64,000 nt of DNA from positions 264,518 to 328,517 of the forward strand of contig QANU01014181.1 of the NCBI GenBank assembly GCA_003254905.1, given 5' to 3'. Below are positions 49,995-61,639 of this stretch, in pieces. This DNA comes from Nissolia schottii (lineage: Eukaryota > Streptophyta > Magnoliopsida > Fabales > Fabaceae). Numbering within the stretch: the stretch's first letter is position 1; each line of letters opens with the position of its first letter. Below the pieces are notes generated by a model. It did no database searches and had not been told where the DNA came from. It saw nothing but the letters and a program-made list of their open reading frames with translations. The position numbers were made by a program, and so were the translations under genes.

Positions 49995-50614
49995 TGTTGG
50001 CAATTAAAATTGAAATTGCCTTGTTGAAGTTTAGATTGCTATGAGAAGAAAATATGAACACTCAAGAAAAGATTAATCTCACAAAATACTTCTATTGAAA
50101 GAAACAATAATACACTCAATACTTTGGCTTTTGTTAGTAGCCAATTACACACTCAAAACAACACTACAATGTTCTTTCACTCACAAGCTCGCTGGAGCTT
50201 TTCTCTACCTCACACACTTGCTTAGTTTCACAAGTTATTTTGGCTTAAATTCTAAAGCTCCCCTCATGCCTTTATATAGGCATAGGAAGATCAAATGAGG
50301 TTGTAAATTTCAATTAGAACTTTTCCTTCAACATAGAGTTAAAGTGTTCAAATTGGAATCAAATTTGACCATAGATTTGCAAGTGCTCAAATTGAATTTG
50401 AGTTGCAAATGTGGACTTCATATTTGGCTAATAAATGCTAATTATTATCTAGCCACTAAATTTGACTCTTCAAATTGTTGTGGCCAAATTGAACATGGCT
50501 ACTAGCTAGTAATAGTTGTCAATCTTAATGGTTAAGCTTTGACTATTCAAAGCCTTAACAATTAAGCAATTGTAATGTTCTCCAACTTACTAGAAGCAAG
50601 TTTAATTTCCAACA
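49995..50614 (-). repeat. 5' LTR of the nested copia (620 bp)
   Basis: A full-length LTR. On the minus strand a TATA-like CTATATAAAGG is embedded in a near-palindrome, TGCCTATATAAAGGCA, at about 50268-50283. This is the likely promoter core. Confidence 0.88.
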
Positions 50615-51080
50615 TGGATGATGGACTAATGCATGATATTTTTTTATTTTGCATAATAATTGTTTGTTTGAATTTAGATGGGCTATTAATATTTTAATTG
50701 AATGGGCCAATCTTATTTTTTGGTGGAATGTAAACAGAATTCATTATGAGCCAATAATATAAATAATTATGGGCCAAGATAATTTTAATTTTATCTCCCA
50801 TAAAATTATAGCAATGTTTCCATTTACTAAGGAAGACTAAATGGACATTGGTTTCGGATTGGGTTGTTAAAGGACAATGGGTCATTATGTTTTCTGCTTA
50901 TGACTTTGCTGTTTTTGAGGAATGGGCCACTATCCTTTATGTTTTTTTGCCAAAACATTTGGTTTTGTTTTGAATATGGATGAGCCCTATTTTATTTTGG
51001 AGAAATACAAAAATGATTCTTTGAGAATTTATGATATATGTGTATCTAGATTAATATTGTTGGATATTTTGCATGGTTGA

Positions 51081-51176
51081 GAGCTCGCCTTCGCGGGACG
51101 GACTGTGATAAAATATTTTTGTTTTGGAAAAGACTGTTGTATGTCTTACATAATCTTGAACTCGCCTTCGTGGGAC
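51081..51176 (+). repeat. 77-bp duplicated segment in the large element's interior
   Basis: GAGCTCGCCTTCGCGGGACG at 51081 and GAACTCGCCTTCGTGGGACG at 51158 repeat with the following sequence. A second local duplication of about 51 bp (TTTTGCCATATATTAT) occurs at 53024 and 53076. Confidence 0.7.
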
Positions 51177-52128
51177 GGATTATGTTAGGACATCATTCTA
51201 TTGTATACTGTTGTTTCTATTGTTGCATTAAGTTTTATATTAATAATAAACTTACCATTCGGTTTGTTTTTGTTAATATAATTCTTGGTGAATGGTTAAT
51301 TATATCCCTAAAGTTTTCAGTATCCTCTCGATATTAGCTTTAAGGATATAATGTTATGGTTGAAAGCTCAACATCTCTGTGGGAATAAAAATTTGATATT
51401 AATGTTTATATTGTTTGATTCCCATATAAAAGCCAATTTAACTTCATGTTGTGGCTGTGTTGTGAGATTGAGTGTCTGATAAAAGGTTGATATTGTCTGA
51501 TATTAACTTCATGTCGTGGCGTCCTTGTAAGAGAGAAAACGTTGAGTGTATTTTTGCATTTGCTCTTGTATTGTGCTAGGGTGTTATTTTTCCAAGACGC
51601 TTCATATTGGTTAAAACCATTTTTGATGACTTTTAGTTTTCATGTAGTTATCCTGTGTAAAAGTCTCTTATGGTTAAGGTACCTCTTTAGTTGGAAAATA
51701 TTTTGTCAAAATTTATGGCAATTTTTGCCGTATCTCATAATTTGTCTATTATCAGATTTTATGATTTATAAGAACTATAATAATTTTGATTCTTATTTGC
51801 AAATATAGAATTGTATATTATATTTCTTGTTTCTTGAGACATTGCAATTTTGGGTTTAATGCAATGTTGGTCTAACAGTTGTGATGTGTGTGTATATATA
51901 TATTTGTAACATGACAATTTTATACACTCTCATGTTAATCTGAAATAGTATTTTTCATAACATGTTGGTATTATGATTTATGGAATTCAAGTGGGAGAAT
52001 GTTGAATTATTGTGTGAATTGCATAAATCACTATTAAATTTGAGGTTAATTTCAGATTAATTAAATGCTTTAAAAACATGTTTATAATTTGAAAAATATT
52101 GACTTTGGGATTCGTTATTGTGATATTG

Positions 52129-52159
<31 letters not shown>

Positions 52160-53978
52160 ACTTTGACAATTGTGATAAAATTTACAATAATTGTGAAATT
52201 ATTTATGCTTCCGCTGTTTATAGTAAAATTCTGTTGTCGTCAAAGTGATATTCTTTTTGGGTAAAACATTATTTTTCATGGAGAAATTATTGTAATTTTG
52301 ACAATATCTCTATGTTTTTTTTATCAGCCACATTGTGTTTTTAAGGAGCTTTGTTCACTAATTATCATTTATTAAATAATGTTGTGTGCTCCTTTTTTGG
52401 CTGAGTGTTTACCCATTATAAATATTTCAATTTTGTTATTGTGTGATATTGAGAATTATATTAGAATAATGCTTGTGTAAATAATGGGCATACCCTTCGG
52501 TGTGACATTATTTGACATAATCATTGTGTGATAGAGAAAAATAATTTAATTATTTTATATATATTGTAAGTACTTTTCCAGTATTAGTATTATTATTTTT
52601 TTTCTCTATCAAGTGAGAGACTTGTATATTGTGATTCAAGACCCTTCGGCGGGATTACAATGATATAAGTGCTCTAATTCAATTAATTGTCCAATTAATT
52701 GAACATGAGAAAATCATCAATACGTGTGCAGATTTTATTTGGGTTTATGATTTTCTCTACCTTTTGATCTATCGTCGCTTTCAATTTTAGAACCTTAATT
52801 AAGAAAATTGTTAAGTCTCTTTGATTGTATTGTTACTCCTCGGCATATTGAAAATTTTGTTTAGTGGGAGTTAGAGACTTTATATTGTGTTATGTTCTTA
52901 ATTGTTATTGAGTGTATGCCCAAACTTGTTACTCCTTGGCATATTAAAATTTGTGTTTGTTTTAATACGTTGGATTAGTGGGAGTAATATATATTGTCAT
53001 TATTGTCTTAAGACTAAATAATGTTTTGCCATATATTATTGTGTTTTTTCGTTTTATATATATGGCATGCTGTGGTTTTTGCCATATATTATCGCGTCCT
53101 TTCGTTTTATATATGGCGTATTGTGGTAGACTCTTGTCTATTAAGTTACTACAGAACATGTTGTTGTTGATCCCCTAATCAATGGCTAGCAACATTTAAG
53201 GGCATAATGAGGTTCATTTTGATGTTTTTGGGTTAGGGGAGTTTGTTCTGTAGGTTCGTTGTGACCTCATATTATTGTGAATGCCATTTAAGCCTGCCCA
53301 GCTTAATTATTGACAAATTTTGTGTAATGGCATATAATTGAGACATATTGGACCCAGTCTCAATATTTATGTTGAGATATCTTGTTGCATCTCAAATGCA
53401 TATGGGGCGTATGCAACTCATTGTTGAGCATGTAACCCGTATGGGTATAATGAGGTTTTTTTTTGATATATTGGTTTAGTGGGAGTTTTATCCGATATGT
53501 AATTTTCTTTTAGACCTCATGTGTTATATTGTCATTTTATTGAAACATTTGACAATAATTATTGACTAATGTGACGACAACTATCTTGCATTGCCATTTT
53601 TTATTGTGATTTGCGCAATTGAAATTATTTATATTATTGTTGTATAATGGCATAATATTGAGACATTTTGGACCCAGTCTCATGTTGTTATTGTAACGAG
53701 ATTGTCTTTCAATCTCGTATAGCATCTTGGGCGGATGATTGGGACGAATATTTTCACGTTCATAAAGGTCACCGAAATGTAGTGGTTTTTATTTCTGTAT
53801 GATATCATTGCTCCTTCGAGTGTGATTTTCTGCAGTAATGGAATACTTATACATTTCATTTTGGATCTTGTGGTTAAGAAAGTTGTGTTATTCTGGTATT
53901 TATTGTGGCCACATAGTGTAAGTTGATCTGGATTAATGTTTATTTTGCAATCTAATTTATGCTGTCCAAGTGGGAGAA

Positions 53979-54403
53979 TGTTGGAATAATTATAATAATA
54001 ATTATTTTATGGACATGCATAAATTAGTGTTTAGTCCAGATTAAATTGTTCACCAGAATAATGTGTACATGTGTTTGGACTAGCTGATGATAGGTGGGCT
54101 AGGTCCATCATTGTCTAATGTATGGAAGAGTCCCTTCGCCTACCCTGTGTCAGTTTTTATTCTCCCTATTAAGAATAAAAATTAAAATGGGCCTTTGGTT
54201 ACCCTGACTGTCTCCTGACACAGAGCTAGGTAAGAAACTCTTCCTCTTCCTTCTGTGTTTGGTTCCATTTTCTCTCCTCTGCAGGCACAAGAAAAATGGC
54301 CTCCGCTTCTTTCAATTCCAGGTAATAATTTCTCCTCTCTATCACTATGAGATTGTTAATATTTTCACATGCTGTGATTAGAACAAACATAATTTTTCTT
54401 TCA
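53979..54403 (+). repeat. 3' LTR of the large element
   Basis: Preceded by the polypurine tract AAGTGGGAGAA and followed by the target duplication TTATA. Confidence 0.9.
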
Positions 54404-54408
54404 TTATA

Positions 54409-55675
54409 TATTCGGCTTTTGAGATTAATATTGATTTTTGAGACATTTGTTGACAAATCGCTATAAGCATACTAATTTTATACTTTCCATACGATAAAAG
54501 CTCAATATGTTGGAAAGGTGATGGCGCGGAATGAATTCTTTCAATTAAATTTTAAGAAGTATTAACATTTCATAAGCGCGCACACACACACACACACACA
54601 CATATATATTTATCTAATACATGTGTCATAAATGTTTAAAAATGCCTAAATAAAATGTTTATTATTGGTCATGTTTACACATATCTAGGCTATATTTGAA
54701 AATTTCTCGAACCGTATCTAGGTCGTGTCCTATTAAAAAATATTTAAATACTAAAAATTTTTCAATAATATGAACCTTTAGAGAATTAGTAAATATTGTT
54801 ACAGGGAGCTATGTAAAATGCTCTAATTAATTTGAAAGGTGTTTAGAGAACAATGAAAGCTGGTAGTTCGACATCAACAAAAATATCAAGATATATTTAT
54901 AAATCTTTAATTTTATACTTATATATGTTGTTTCTATGTCCAATAAATTTTTAAAGTTGGTGTGTCCCTGTGTCTAACGATGCTCCATAGATTAAATTTC
55001 TTGTTATGTGTGATCTCCCACCATTAATTTTTTTTTGTTACATATGTCATTCATGAATCTTTCATCATCAATTAATAATGGTGATAGATCACATACTTCA
55101 CATGACAATTCGCATACTTTACATGACAAGAAATCCAATTAAAAGAATCTATTTCTAGCAATGACTCCAATTTGATAAAACCTAACCGCCATGAATTGAA
55201 GCGTAAAAAAGTAGTAAAATGGTAATTAACACAAATTATCATTAAAAAAATTTAAATTGCACTCTATCTTAAAATATGTGTATGTGTGATTGGATCACCA
55301 ACCATCTTTGGTTGTTGTTTCTATTTTGTTTTTTTTTATTTCTAAAAATTTGTAAAAGAATTAGTGAATATAATAAAAATTAATAAAATCTTGTTTCATA
55401 TTTTTATTTTCTATTTTCACTAATTTTTTCATGAAAACTTGACGTCAATTTTGTTATTGTTTTTATTTCATGTGTTTTTTATTATGAGATTTTGTGAAAA
55501 TAATGATAATTACATTAATGATAATTACATTTGCATAAAACAAAAAGGGAAAATAATGTTTTACTATTTAAAATATTTTCACTATTTTCTTCATAAAATT
55601 TTTATAAAAAAAAAAAAGAAAAAGTGGAGAAGAGATGAATGAAAATTTTCATCTAAATGAAGGAAAAATTCTGTG
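54409..55675. other. AT-rich intergenic DNA
   Basis: Contains a CA/TA microsatellite at about 54578-54610 and a poly-A run near 55607. No gene was recognised. Confidence 0.5.
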
Positions 55676-55679
55676 TTGA

Positions 55680-56460
55680 TTACAGTTACGTACAATTCAG
55701 TTGTACAGAGATAAGACATAACTCGGACCCTGGTATATGACTTAGGAGCTTAGACAGATGAGCGTAGCTTCAAGTCTTCCGTGTAAATTTGGGTGGTGAC
55801 AATGGTGCCTGCAAAAGACACTATAACACCCAAGTAAGTATATTTCTTATATGGGTAGTAGAATAAATAGAATGTACCTCATTACGTGCAGTGCCTTTGC
55901 TATATATATAGTTCTTACAATGTTAGTTGTCGTTTATAGGTATTAAGTGGCTTTTAATACCTGTATAACAACTTGTAATGAGGCTTAAATGGGTTGTTTA
56001 AAGCCTTAATGATGCTCTTGAAGTATGAAACCGCTGCTTGTAACTATGTTGACAGCTATTCATGGCAATTATTATTGTGTAACTGTTATTGTTTCTAGGC
56101 CGAACAATCCTGAGATACAATGTGCTCAGATTGGTTGTCCTGAGATGTGATAAGTGATAAGGTGACATGTCATGTTGTGTATCCTTACTTATCTTGGTTA
56201 CCAAGAGTTGTAAGCCCACCTAGCTTAGAGTGACATACCACCCAACTTGCAGCTGCTTGCTGCCTCTACCAGGTCGTCAAGTCGTGCCACCTCTATCTTG
56301 TAACTAGCTTGACTGTTGCCTTTGCCACGCTTAGGTCATTTTTCACTGTCAGTGAGATTTTCATCATCGTTTGTGTCTTTCAATTAAGATATTAGGGTTT
56401 TGTTGTTTGATCTTTTGAGCTTCTCTCAAAATGATGATTCCCATGTGTAAATTACCCCCA
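55680..56460. repeat. Probable gypsy-type LTR remnant
   Basis: TGGTGCCTGCAAAAGACACT followed by CACCCAAGTAAG resembles the 'CTGCAAAAGACACTCCGACGC' block common in plant gypsy LTRs. The same block appears in reverse orientation at about 62020-62065. The surrounding sequence is noncoding. Ends were not defined. Confidence 0.4.
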
Positions 56461-56866
56461 GAACTTACCCTTAGCTTGATCAAAATGTACACTCATCATT
56501 CATCAAACATTGAAATAAACCAAAAGAGATAAAAATTTGTAGAGCTCTTTAAGCTCTTTAAAAACTGTTTTTGAAATAATAATATTATTTAGTAAAATAA
56601 TCTAAAAAAATGCTCATAATAAGCAAAAGCTACAAGATTACAAGAATAATGTCTGACAAATATATCATTAAGTTGTTTTTAAAATATAAAATGACTATAA
56701 TAAATGGAAATATAAAAAATAATTTTTAGTTTCACTTTCTATTAATTAATGAATGAAAAAATTAAATTTTTATTAAAGTTTAAGGTTATATAAATCTTTT
56801 AAATTTTGGTGAGTCAGAGCCAATTTTAAAATGTCTATTGTGAGGGCTCTTAAGAGCATTCATGAC

Positions 56867-57419
56867 TAGGAATGACAATGGGGCGGGGGATAGCCTCCAT
56901 GGTTAAAATTGCCCTATTCTCACGTGGGTACGCATCTTCTATCACCCCCACGGATAAATGAATACTTGCGGATATGCATGAGTATCTAATATATTATTTA
57001 AAAAAAAATTAAATTAAAAAAACACAAAATAAAAGTAAACAATAATCATAATCATAATTCTAAAAATTTAATATAATTGAAGTTATCAAATGATAATCTA
57101 AATATGTCCAATAAATTAAAAATACCTAAAATAAAAATAATAAAAACACAAATAATAGTATTTAATTTGAATTTAAATTTAAAATTAAATTAATTTTCAA
57201 CCAAATCTCACATATATATATATATATATATAAATAATAGTTAGAGGTAATTTAAACATTTTATATGGGATCCTTATGGGCACAAGGTTTATTCCCTCCC
57301 CTGTCCCATTTAATTAATGAGTATTGGAAATATCCATTTTCGGACTTATAAGGGAAACATTTTCTCCCCCATACTCACCCCATCATGAGTATTATTTACG
57401 CGCATTCGTTTCATTTCTA
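56867..57419. mobile_element. Probable hAT MITE
   Basis: The left end TAGGAATGACAATGGGGCGG and the inverted right end TAGAAATGAAACGAATGCGC are partly matching TIRs. Flanks TTCATGAC and TCCACAAC agree at 5 of 8 bases. The interior has a TA/AT microsatellite at about 57209-57232. It has no coding capacity. Confidence 0.55.
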
Positions 57420-57884
57420 TCCACAACACTAAATGGCTGAAATTGCAGCACTTGATTCGCGGCGGTTAAACAAACTGTTGCTAGATTGCAGTTGTTGCAT
57501 TCCCAACCGCTGCGGATTAGAAAATATAAAAAATAAAAAATACAACTAATCTGAGACGGGAAGAGACGCACTCACGAGACGCCTCCCTCTGTTCTTCTCT
57601 TTCGCATCTCTCCCTTTCAAGCCCATCGTCATCTGCGTCCAGCTCCACAGTCTGTGTCTCCTTCTCTCAGTCAAAGTCAGAGGCCACAGTCTTCTTCTCT
57701 CGCGTCTCCACCGACGCCGCCACCAGGTACGCGTCTCCTCTGGCGTCGCATCTTTGCCGCTCCGCCAGCACCCCACTGCGCAGCCTCCATCTCAGCAAGT
57801 CTCGTTTTCCTTTTTGATTTTTTTTCTGTTAATTCTATTTTTCCTCTGTTAATTTAATCTTGACCTAAATTTCTCTTTGGTCCA

Positions 57885-58020
57885 GAAATTTGGAGGTCCT
57901 CATTCTCGTGCCTCCTCCACCTCCCAAAAACCCTAATCCATCTCCTTTTCCTTCTTCGGAAGCTTTAGCAGAACCATCAACAGCAGCACCAGCAGCGAAA
58001 CTGGTTCCCGACGAGTACGA
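57885..58020 (+). pseudogene. Kanadaptin-like N-terminal fragment (captured)
   Basis: After a CAG acceptor the frame reads VPPPPPKNPNPSPFPSSEAL followed by AEPSTAAPA. The proline-rich start resembles plant kanadaptin-like FHA proteins. Upstream (57560-57730) is a GC-rich, possibly leader-like exon ending at a donor, CACCAG|GTACGC. No ATG begins this frame. Confidence 0.5.
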
Positions 58021-58028
58021 CGAGAAAA

Positions 58029-58203
58029 CTTACTGCCTACACCACCGACGCCTCCACCGTCTACGGCCTGGCCGCCTTCGCCCCCCTCTTCATCAGTCAC
58101 GCCGTCCTTAACGGCGTCACCAGATGCCTCTGCTGCGGCAAGGGCCTCGTCTCCGGCGCCTGCTCCGCCACCTGCGCCGTCCTCCACTTCATCTTCTCCT
58201 GGT
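58029..58203 (+). pseudogene. DUF1218 membrane-protein fragment (captured)
   Basis: In a different frame from the preceding piece the sequence reads KLTAYTTDASTVYGLAAFAP, LFISHAVLNGVTRCLCCGKG and LVSGACSATCAVLHFIFSW. The YGLAAF, CCGK and final F-x-x-SW features match the DUF1218 family of four-helix plant membrane proteins. It ends at a plausible splice donor (TGG|GTAACC, read TG|GTAACC). Confidence 0.65.
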
Positions 58204-58494
58204 AACCCCGATTCCCTCACTTTCTTTAATTTTCCCCAAAATTTTACTGTCAATCATTATTAGCTAAAATTGAAAAATTGTAATTAGTTTCATTAGGAAC
58301 TAACCAAGTAATTGATTGCGCAATTTGCAATTAGAAAAAGAAAGCACAAATTGAATTGTACAAGTCTGGATTTTGATTTGAGCTGAAATAGTGTTGAATT
58401 GGATTGTAAATTGCATTTACTATTTGCTTTCAGAAGATTCAACTGTTCTTTTAACGTTTTCTCGTGCTGTCTTTGGGTTGGCTTACCACACAGG

Positions 58495-58580
58495 CATGAG
58501 AAAGGAGCTTATATGTTTGGGAGATTGGATCTCTGTGACTTTGTGTTGGAGCACCCTATGATTTCGCGGTTTCATGCAGG
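58495..58580 (+). pseudogene. Kanadaptin-like FHA-domain exon (captured)
   Basis: The exon is bounded by CACACAG and CATGCAG|GTATGG. It reads HEKGAYMFGRLDLCDFVLEH followed by PMISRFHA. This is the beginning of the FHA fold (G-R at the phosphothreonine loop, S-R-x-H-A) as in kanadaptin. Splice signals are kept, which points to capture from genomic DNA. Confidence 0.75.
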
Positions 58581-58706
58581 TATGGTGCAGAGTGCTAGCC
58601 CTTAAATTTGTAGCTATCTTCAATTTTTTTTTCTTCTTCAAAATTCTGATAGCTATGTTTTGTATTGATATTGGCCCAAAAGTATTTCTTGATAGCTTGT
58701 ACATAG

Positions 58707-58754
58707 TTTGACATGAATGGTATCATTCACCCTTGTTTTCACCCTGACAACAAG
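58707..58754 (+). pseudogene. XRN 5'-3' exoribonuclease fragment (captured)
   Basis: The frame FDMNGIIHPCFHPDNK ends at a GTACCT donor. 'LYLDMNGIIHPCFHP' is a hallmark of the N-terminal catalytic region of XRN exonucleases. Only this short exon part is visible. Confidence 0.6.
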
Positions 58755-59552
58755 GTACCTGCTTCAGTTCACTTCACTTTCCTTCAATCAATTTGTTCTC
58801 CTCAATTCCATGTCCATTTTGTTGTCAATTACTCTTCTCTCACCACTCACACACATTGGATTTGTATCTCTTGCTCTTTGCTTTCCCATGATTTCAGATT
58901 AATTGAAGAGAAATTGTTGTGGTAAGTGAAAGTGAGTGTGTTGTTTTTTCTTAATCTCTGAATTTCCCTATTATTTGCTTTTCATATAGTAGCTTGGGAT
59001 TTAGCTGAAGAGGTGTTGTTGGCTTCTCTTGATGCACACAGCAGGTGAAACCAACTCAAAGAAAGAACTCTTTTTGCACACCTTTTAGAATTGCATGACA
59101 GTTTTTGAGTTACATGATTTTGCCCTGTGATTTACTCCTTTTGATGGGTTCCCTAATGATATGATTTGTCATGACTTTATCTAATCTAAGTGGGACTGCT
59201 TGTTATTGATGAATTGTTTCTGAAACTCTTTCAGAATGGGCCTTGATTTAAATTTGCTATTTCTTTTTCGAAAATCAATAGATTATGCTGCTAATTCCTG
59301 TTTGTAGCACTTGTTAAAATAAAGGAGATATGCATCTTATATACATTTAGACTGTAGGACATTTTGGCTTAATGTTAAACAAAACAAATTATTTATATCT
59401 TTCAACTTCTTTGAAGATGCTTTTTGTGATAGAGTTGTAATTTTTGGATTACCTATGGGTTTATTGCTCCTCGGTTGTTTGAGATGTATATCTAAAGCAT
59501 TTGGCCATTTACAGAGGGACTGGAGATCTCTTTCAGCATACTTTCTTCAGAG

Positions 59553-60222
59553 GTACACATGACTGTAATGTTGGCGAAGATGGAGGCTTTGCTCCTAATG
59601 TCTCCATGCAAGCTTCTGATCGCTTTCAGATGTGTTTTGATTTTATTTATACTTTTTTCTGACTAATTTATGTATCATCAGCTGTAGAGAAGCCCTTGAT
59701 CTTGTACAGGAGGCAATTAGCCAAGCTGGTTACATTGAGAAAATAAAGATAGCACTTGATGTTGCCGCTACTAATTTTTGCATTGGTAATTATAATTTTC
59801 TGTCTCTTTTGTATTGTTAAATGCTTGGCAAAATGGAATTTGCTGATACTTGCCTACTCTAATATTTCTTATTGCTATTATAAGGAGTTACTGTGTTGCA
59901 ACTATATTTATTGTTTTACATCATCATTTTAGCCATATGAATTTTTTTACTATTAATACAATGCTTGAATAGTAAATGTTCTTGGAAAGTTAGTTTAAAA
60001 TAGTAAAATATTTCACTGTTTTCTTCTTTTTCTGATGCCAACACCTTTGTTCAGTGTGGATTGTGGTGCATGCTTTTTGGTGCTTCTCACCTCAAGATGT
60101 TAAAAACCCTCTTGCTCTTTTGGGGCATCTTTTGCCTTTGACTACCTTGAACCAGTATATGCTTTTTCCCTGATATAGGTACAAGATATGATCTGGACTT
60201 TCAATCTCCTCAAAAATTAGGA
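59553..60222 (+). pseudogene. Enolase (ENO3-like) exon fragments (captured)
   Basis: Three pieces are present. 59555-59610 reads THDCNVGEDGGFAPNVS. 59682-59785, between AG and GT, reads CREALDLVQEAISQAGYIEK followed by IKIALDVAATNFCIG. 60179-60222 reads TRYDLDFQSPQKLGQIS. They follow enolase order, and the third exon joins the second in phase (ATTG|GTACA). Catalytic loops before and after are missing, so no active enzyme is possible. Confidence 0.8.
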
Positions 60223-60351
60223 CAAATATCATGAAGGTATTGGTTTTTCCCATCTCTTGTTTCGTTGTTCTTACTGTCTGCTGTTTGAAAAATCTGTGGC
60301 TTAGACTTATGGTTGTCTCTGAATTTAATTATATTACTTGAATATTTTCAG

Positions 60352-60749
60352 GTTACATAGCATACAACTTTGTCATAGTGCTTACTCATATTGGGGCCCT
60401 AAAGTTGGTTACAGTATATATCACATGGCAAGACTTTGTTTCATCTAATGACCATATATATGATTTTATTGACACTTTTGCTCCTTTTTTTTCTTCTATA
60501 CATTATTAATTACATAAAATACGATACATGTCGAGTAAACTTTTTTCTTTTAATCATTATTTTTAAGATAATTTTCAGGGTAAAACATAATATTATTGCT
60601 ATAATATTATTATATTAAGGACAGTTTACTTTGGCAGACTAATGCAGATATGATGTTTGGAGGAATCATTTGTATGTGGAATAGTGGGCACATTAGCAGG
60701 AGGCTTGGCTCTTGATTTCATGACGAACTTCCTATCAAATGCATTTAAG
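60352..60749 (+). pseudogene. Spinster-like (MFS) transporter exon fragments (captured)
   Basis: Two pieces. 60352-60431 begins GYIAYNFVI and, after a one-base shift, reads GAYSYWGPKVGYSIYHMA. 60638-60749 reads NADMMFGGI and, after another shift, VCGIVGTLAGGLALDFMTNF and LSNAFK. These match plant 'probable sphingolipid transporter spinster homolog' proteins. The second exon ends at AAG|GTTGG. Frameshifts make it nonfunctional. Confidence 0.75.
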
Positions 60750-61639
60750 GTTGGTATTTGGACTTCGGATTCTGGCATTTCTTTTTTACCTGTTTGTGCA
60801 TTGCCCAATGCACCTTTCCTCCGTGTCCATATCGGTTATGCCTCATACAGTAAAAAAACCTTTATACTGGATTGCAATAGTAGATTAGGAGTATATGTTA
60901 TCTAGGAACTAGGATTATGCATGCTCACTAAACAACTTTTGCATCTAAATTATCTAGGTAATTTCCTTCTCCCTATGATGATCTTATGTTTGCTAATTAA
61001 TTATATTAAGACAGGCTAAAGTACTTACATGCTTATCATCTATTAATGTTTAATATCTCCCCTAGTCCCCTTTAGTATATGATCGAATATAAACCGAAGC
61101 CACAACAATAGTTAAAAAAATTATATTGTAAATATAGCGGCGGTTGTAAACCGCTGCATATTTAAATTTAAAGGTTAAATATAGCGTCGGTTTAGAACCG
61201 CTGCAAATATTTTATACAATATATATTTTAAATATAGCGGCGGTTTTTAACCGCTGCAAAATATATCGCAGTGGTTATTCCCACCAAAAACCGTCGCAAG
61301 AGGGTTTCCTAACGCCTAGGATTGCAGTGTTCTTAGTGGCGGTTCTAACCACCACAAAATACAATTTTGAACTACTGCAAAATCAACTTTTTCTTGTTGT
61401 AATCTTTGACTCTTAAACGTTAAGAGCAATTTTTTTTATTTTTTATTTATTAAATACAATATTGACGTGTACTTTTTTTTTTTTTTTTGAAACATGAGCA
61501 TCTCTAAGAAAAATTTTCAAAAACTTTGTTGAACCAAGTCATAACATGCTCTCAACCTTCCCCTCCTCTAATCATGAATGTTAAGTTTCTTGAGAGTAAT
61601 AACAGGGTCCTTAAGGTTTAGTAGCATGCTCTGAAACAA

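Larger units (their letters stand above)
45284..50614 (-). mobile_element. Ty1/copia retrotransposon nested in the large LTR element
   Basis: About 5.3 kb in the orientation opposite to its host element. LTRs are TGTTGG...CCAACA. The primer-binding site TGGTATCAGAGC is at 49992-49981 and the polypurine tract at 45903-45894. The right flank begins TGGAT; no copy of this is visible left of the gap, so the target duplication is unproven. LTRs differ by about twenty changes in 480 bp, more than the host element's LTRs. Confidence 0.9.
42942..54403 (+). mobile_element. Large LTR retroelement without coding capacity, hosting a nested copia
   Basis: The LTRs 42942-43364 (423 bp) and 53979-54403 (425 bp) begin TGTTGGAATAATTAT and end TTTTTCTTTCA. 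They differ at about three bases and two single-base indels. A perfect 5-bp duplication, TTATA, lies at 42937-42941 and 54404-54408. The primer-binding site TGGTATCAGAGCC starts at 43367 and the polypurine tract AAGTGGGAGAA ends at 53978. Without the nested copia (about 45284-50614) the element is roughly 6.1 kb. The interior shows no gag, protease, integrase or reverse transcriptase in any frame. It fits a large retrotransposon derivative (LARD). Near-identical LTRs indicate a recent insertion. Confidence 0.88.
57427..61402 (+). mobile_element. CACTA-type element carrying fragments of several host genes
   Basis: The right subterminal region (61130-61380) has repeated GCGGCGGTT..AACCGCTGC units (61136, 61185, 61237) and ends TTTTTCTTGTTGTA, close to the inverted CACTACAAGAAAAA terminus of CACTA elements. 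The left region (57450-57520) has GCGGCGGTTAAAC and CCAACCGCTGCGG, and CACTA occurs at 57427-57431. The left end beyond this is diverged and no 3-bp target duplication is clear. No transposase is present. The interior holds exon fragments similar to five host genes, all on the plus strand and with introns kept. Confidence 0.65.

Noticed and set aside
58980..59050. Peptide DLAEEVLLASLDAHSR as another captured exon
   Set aside because: Too short and not recognised; left unassigned inside the CACTA-type element.
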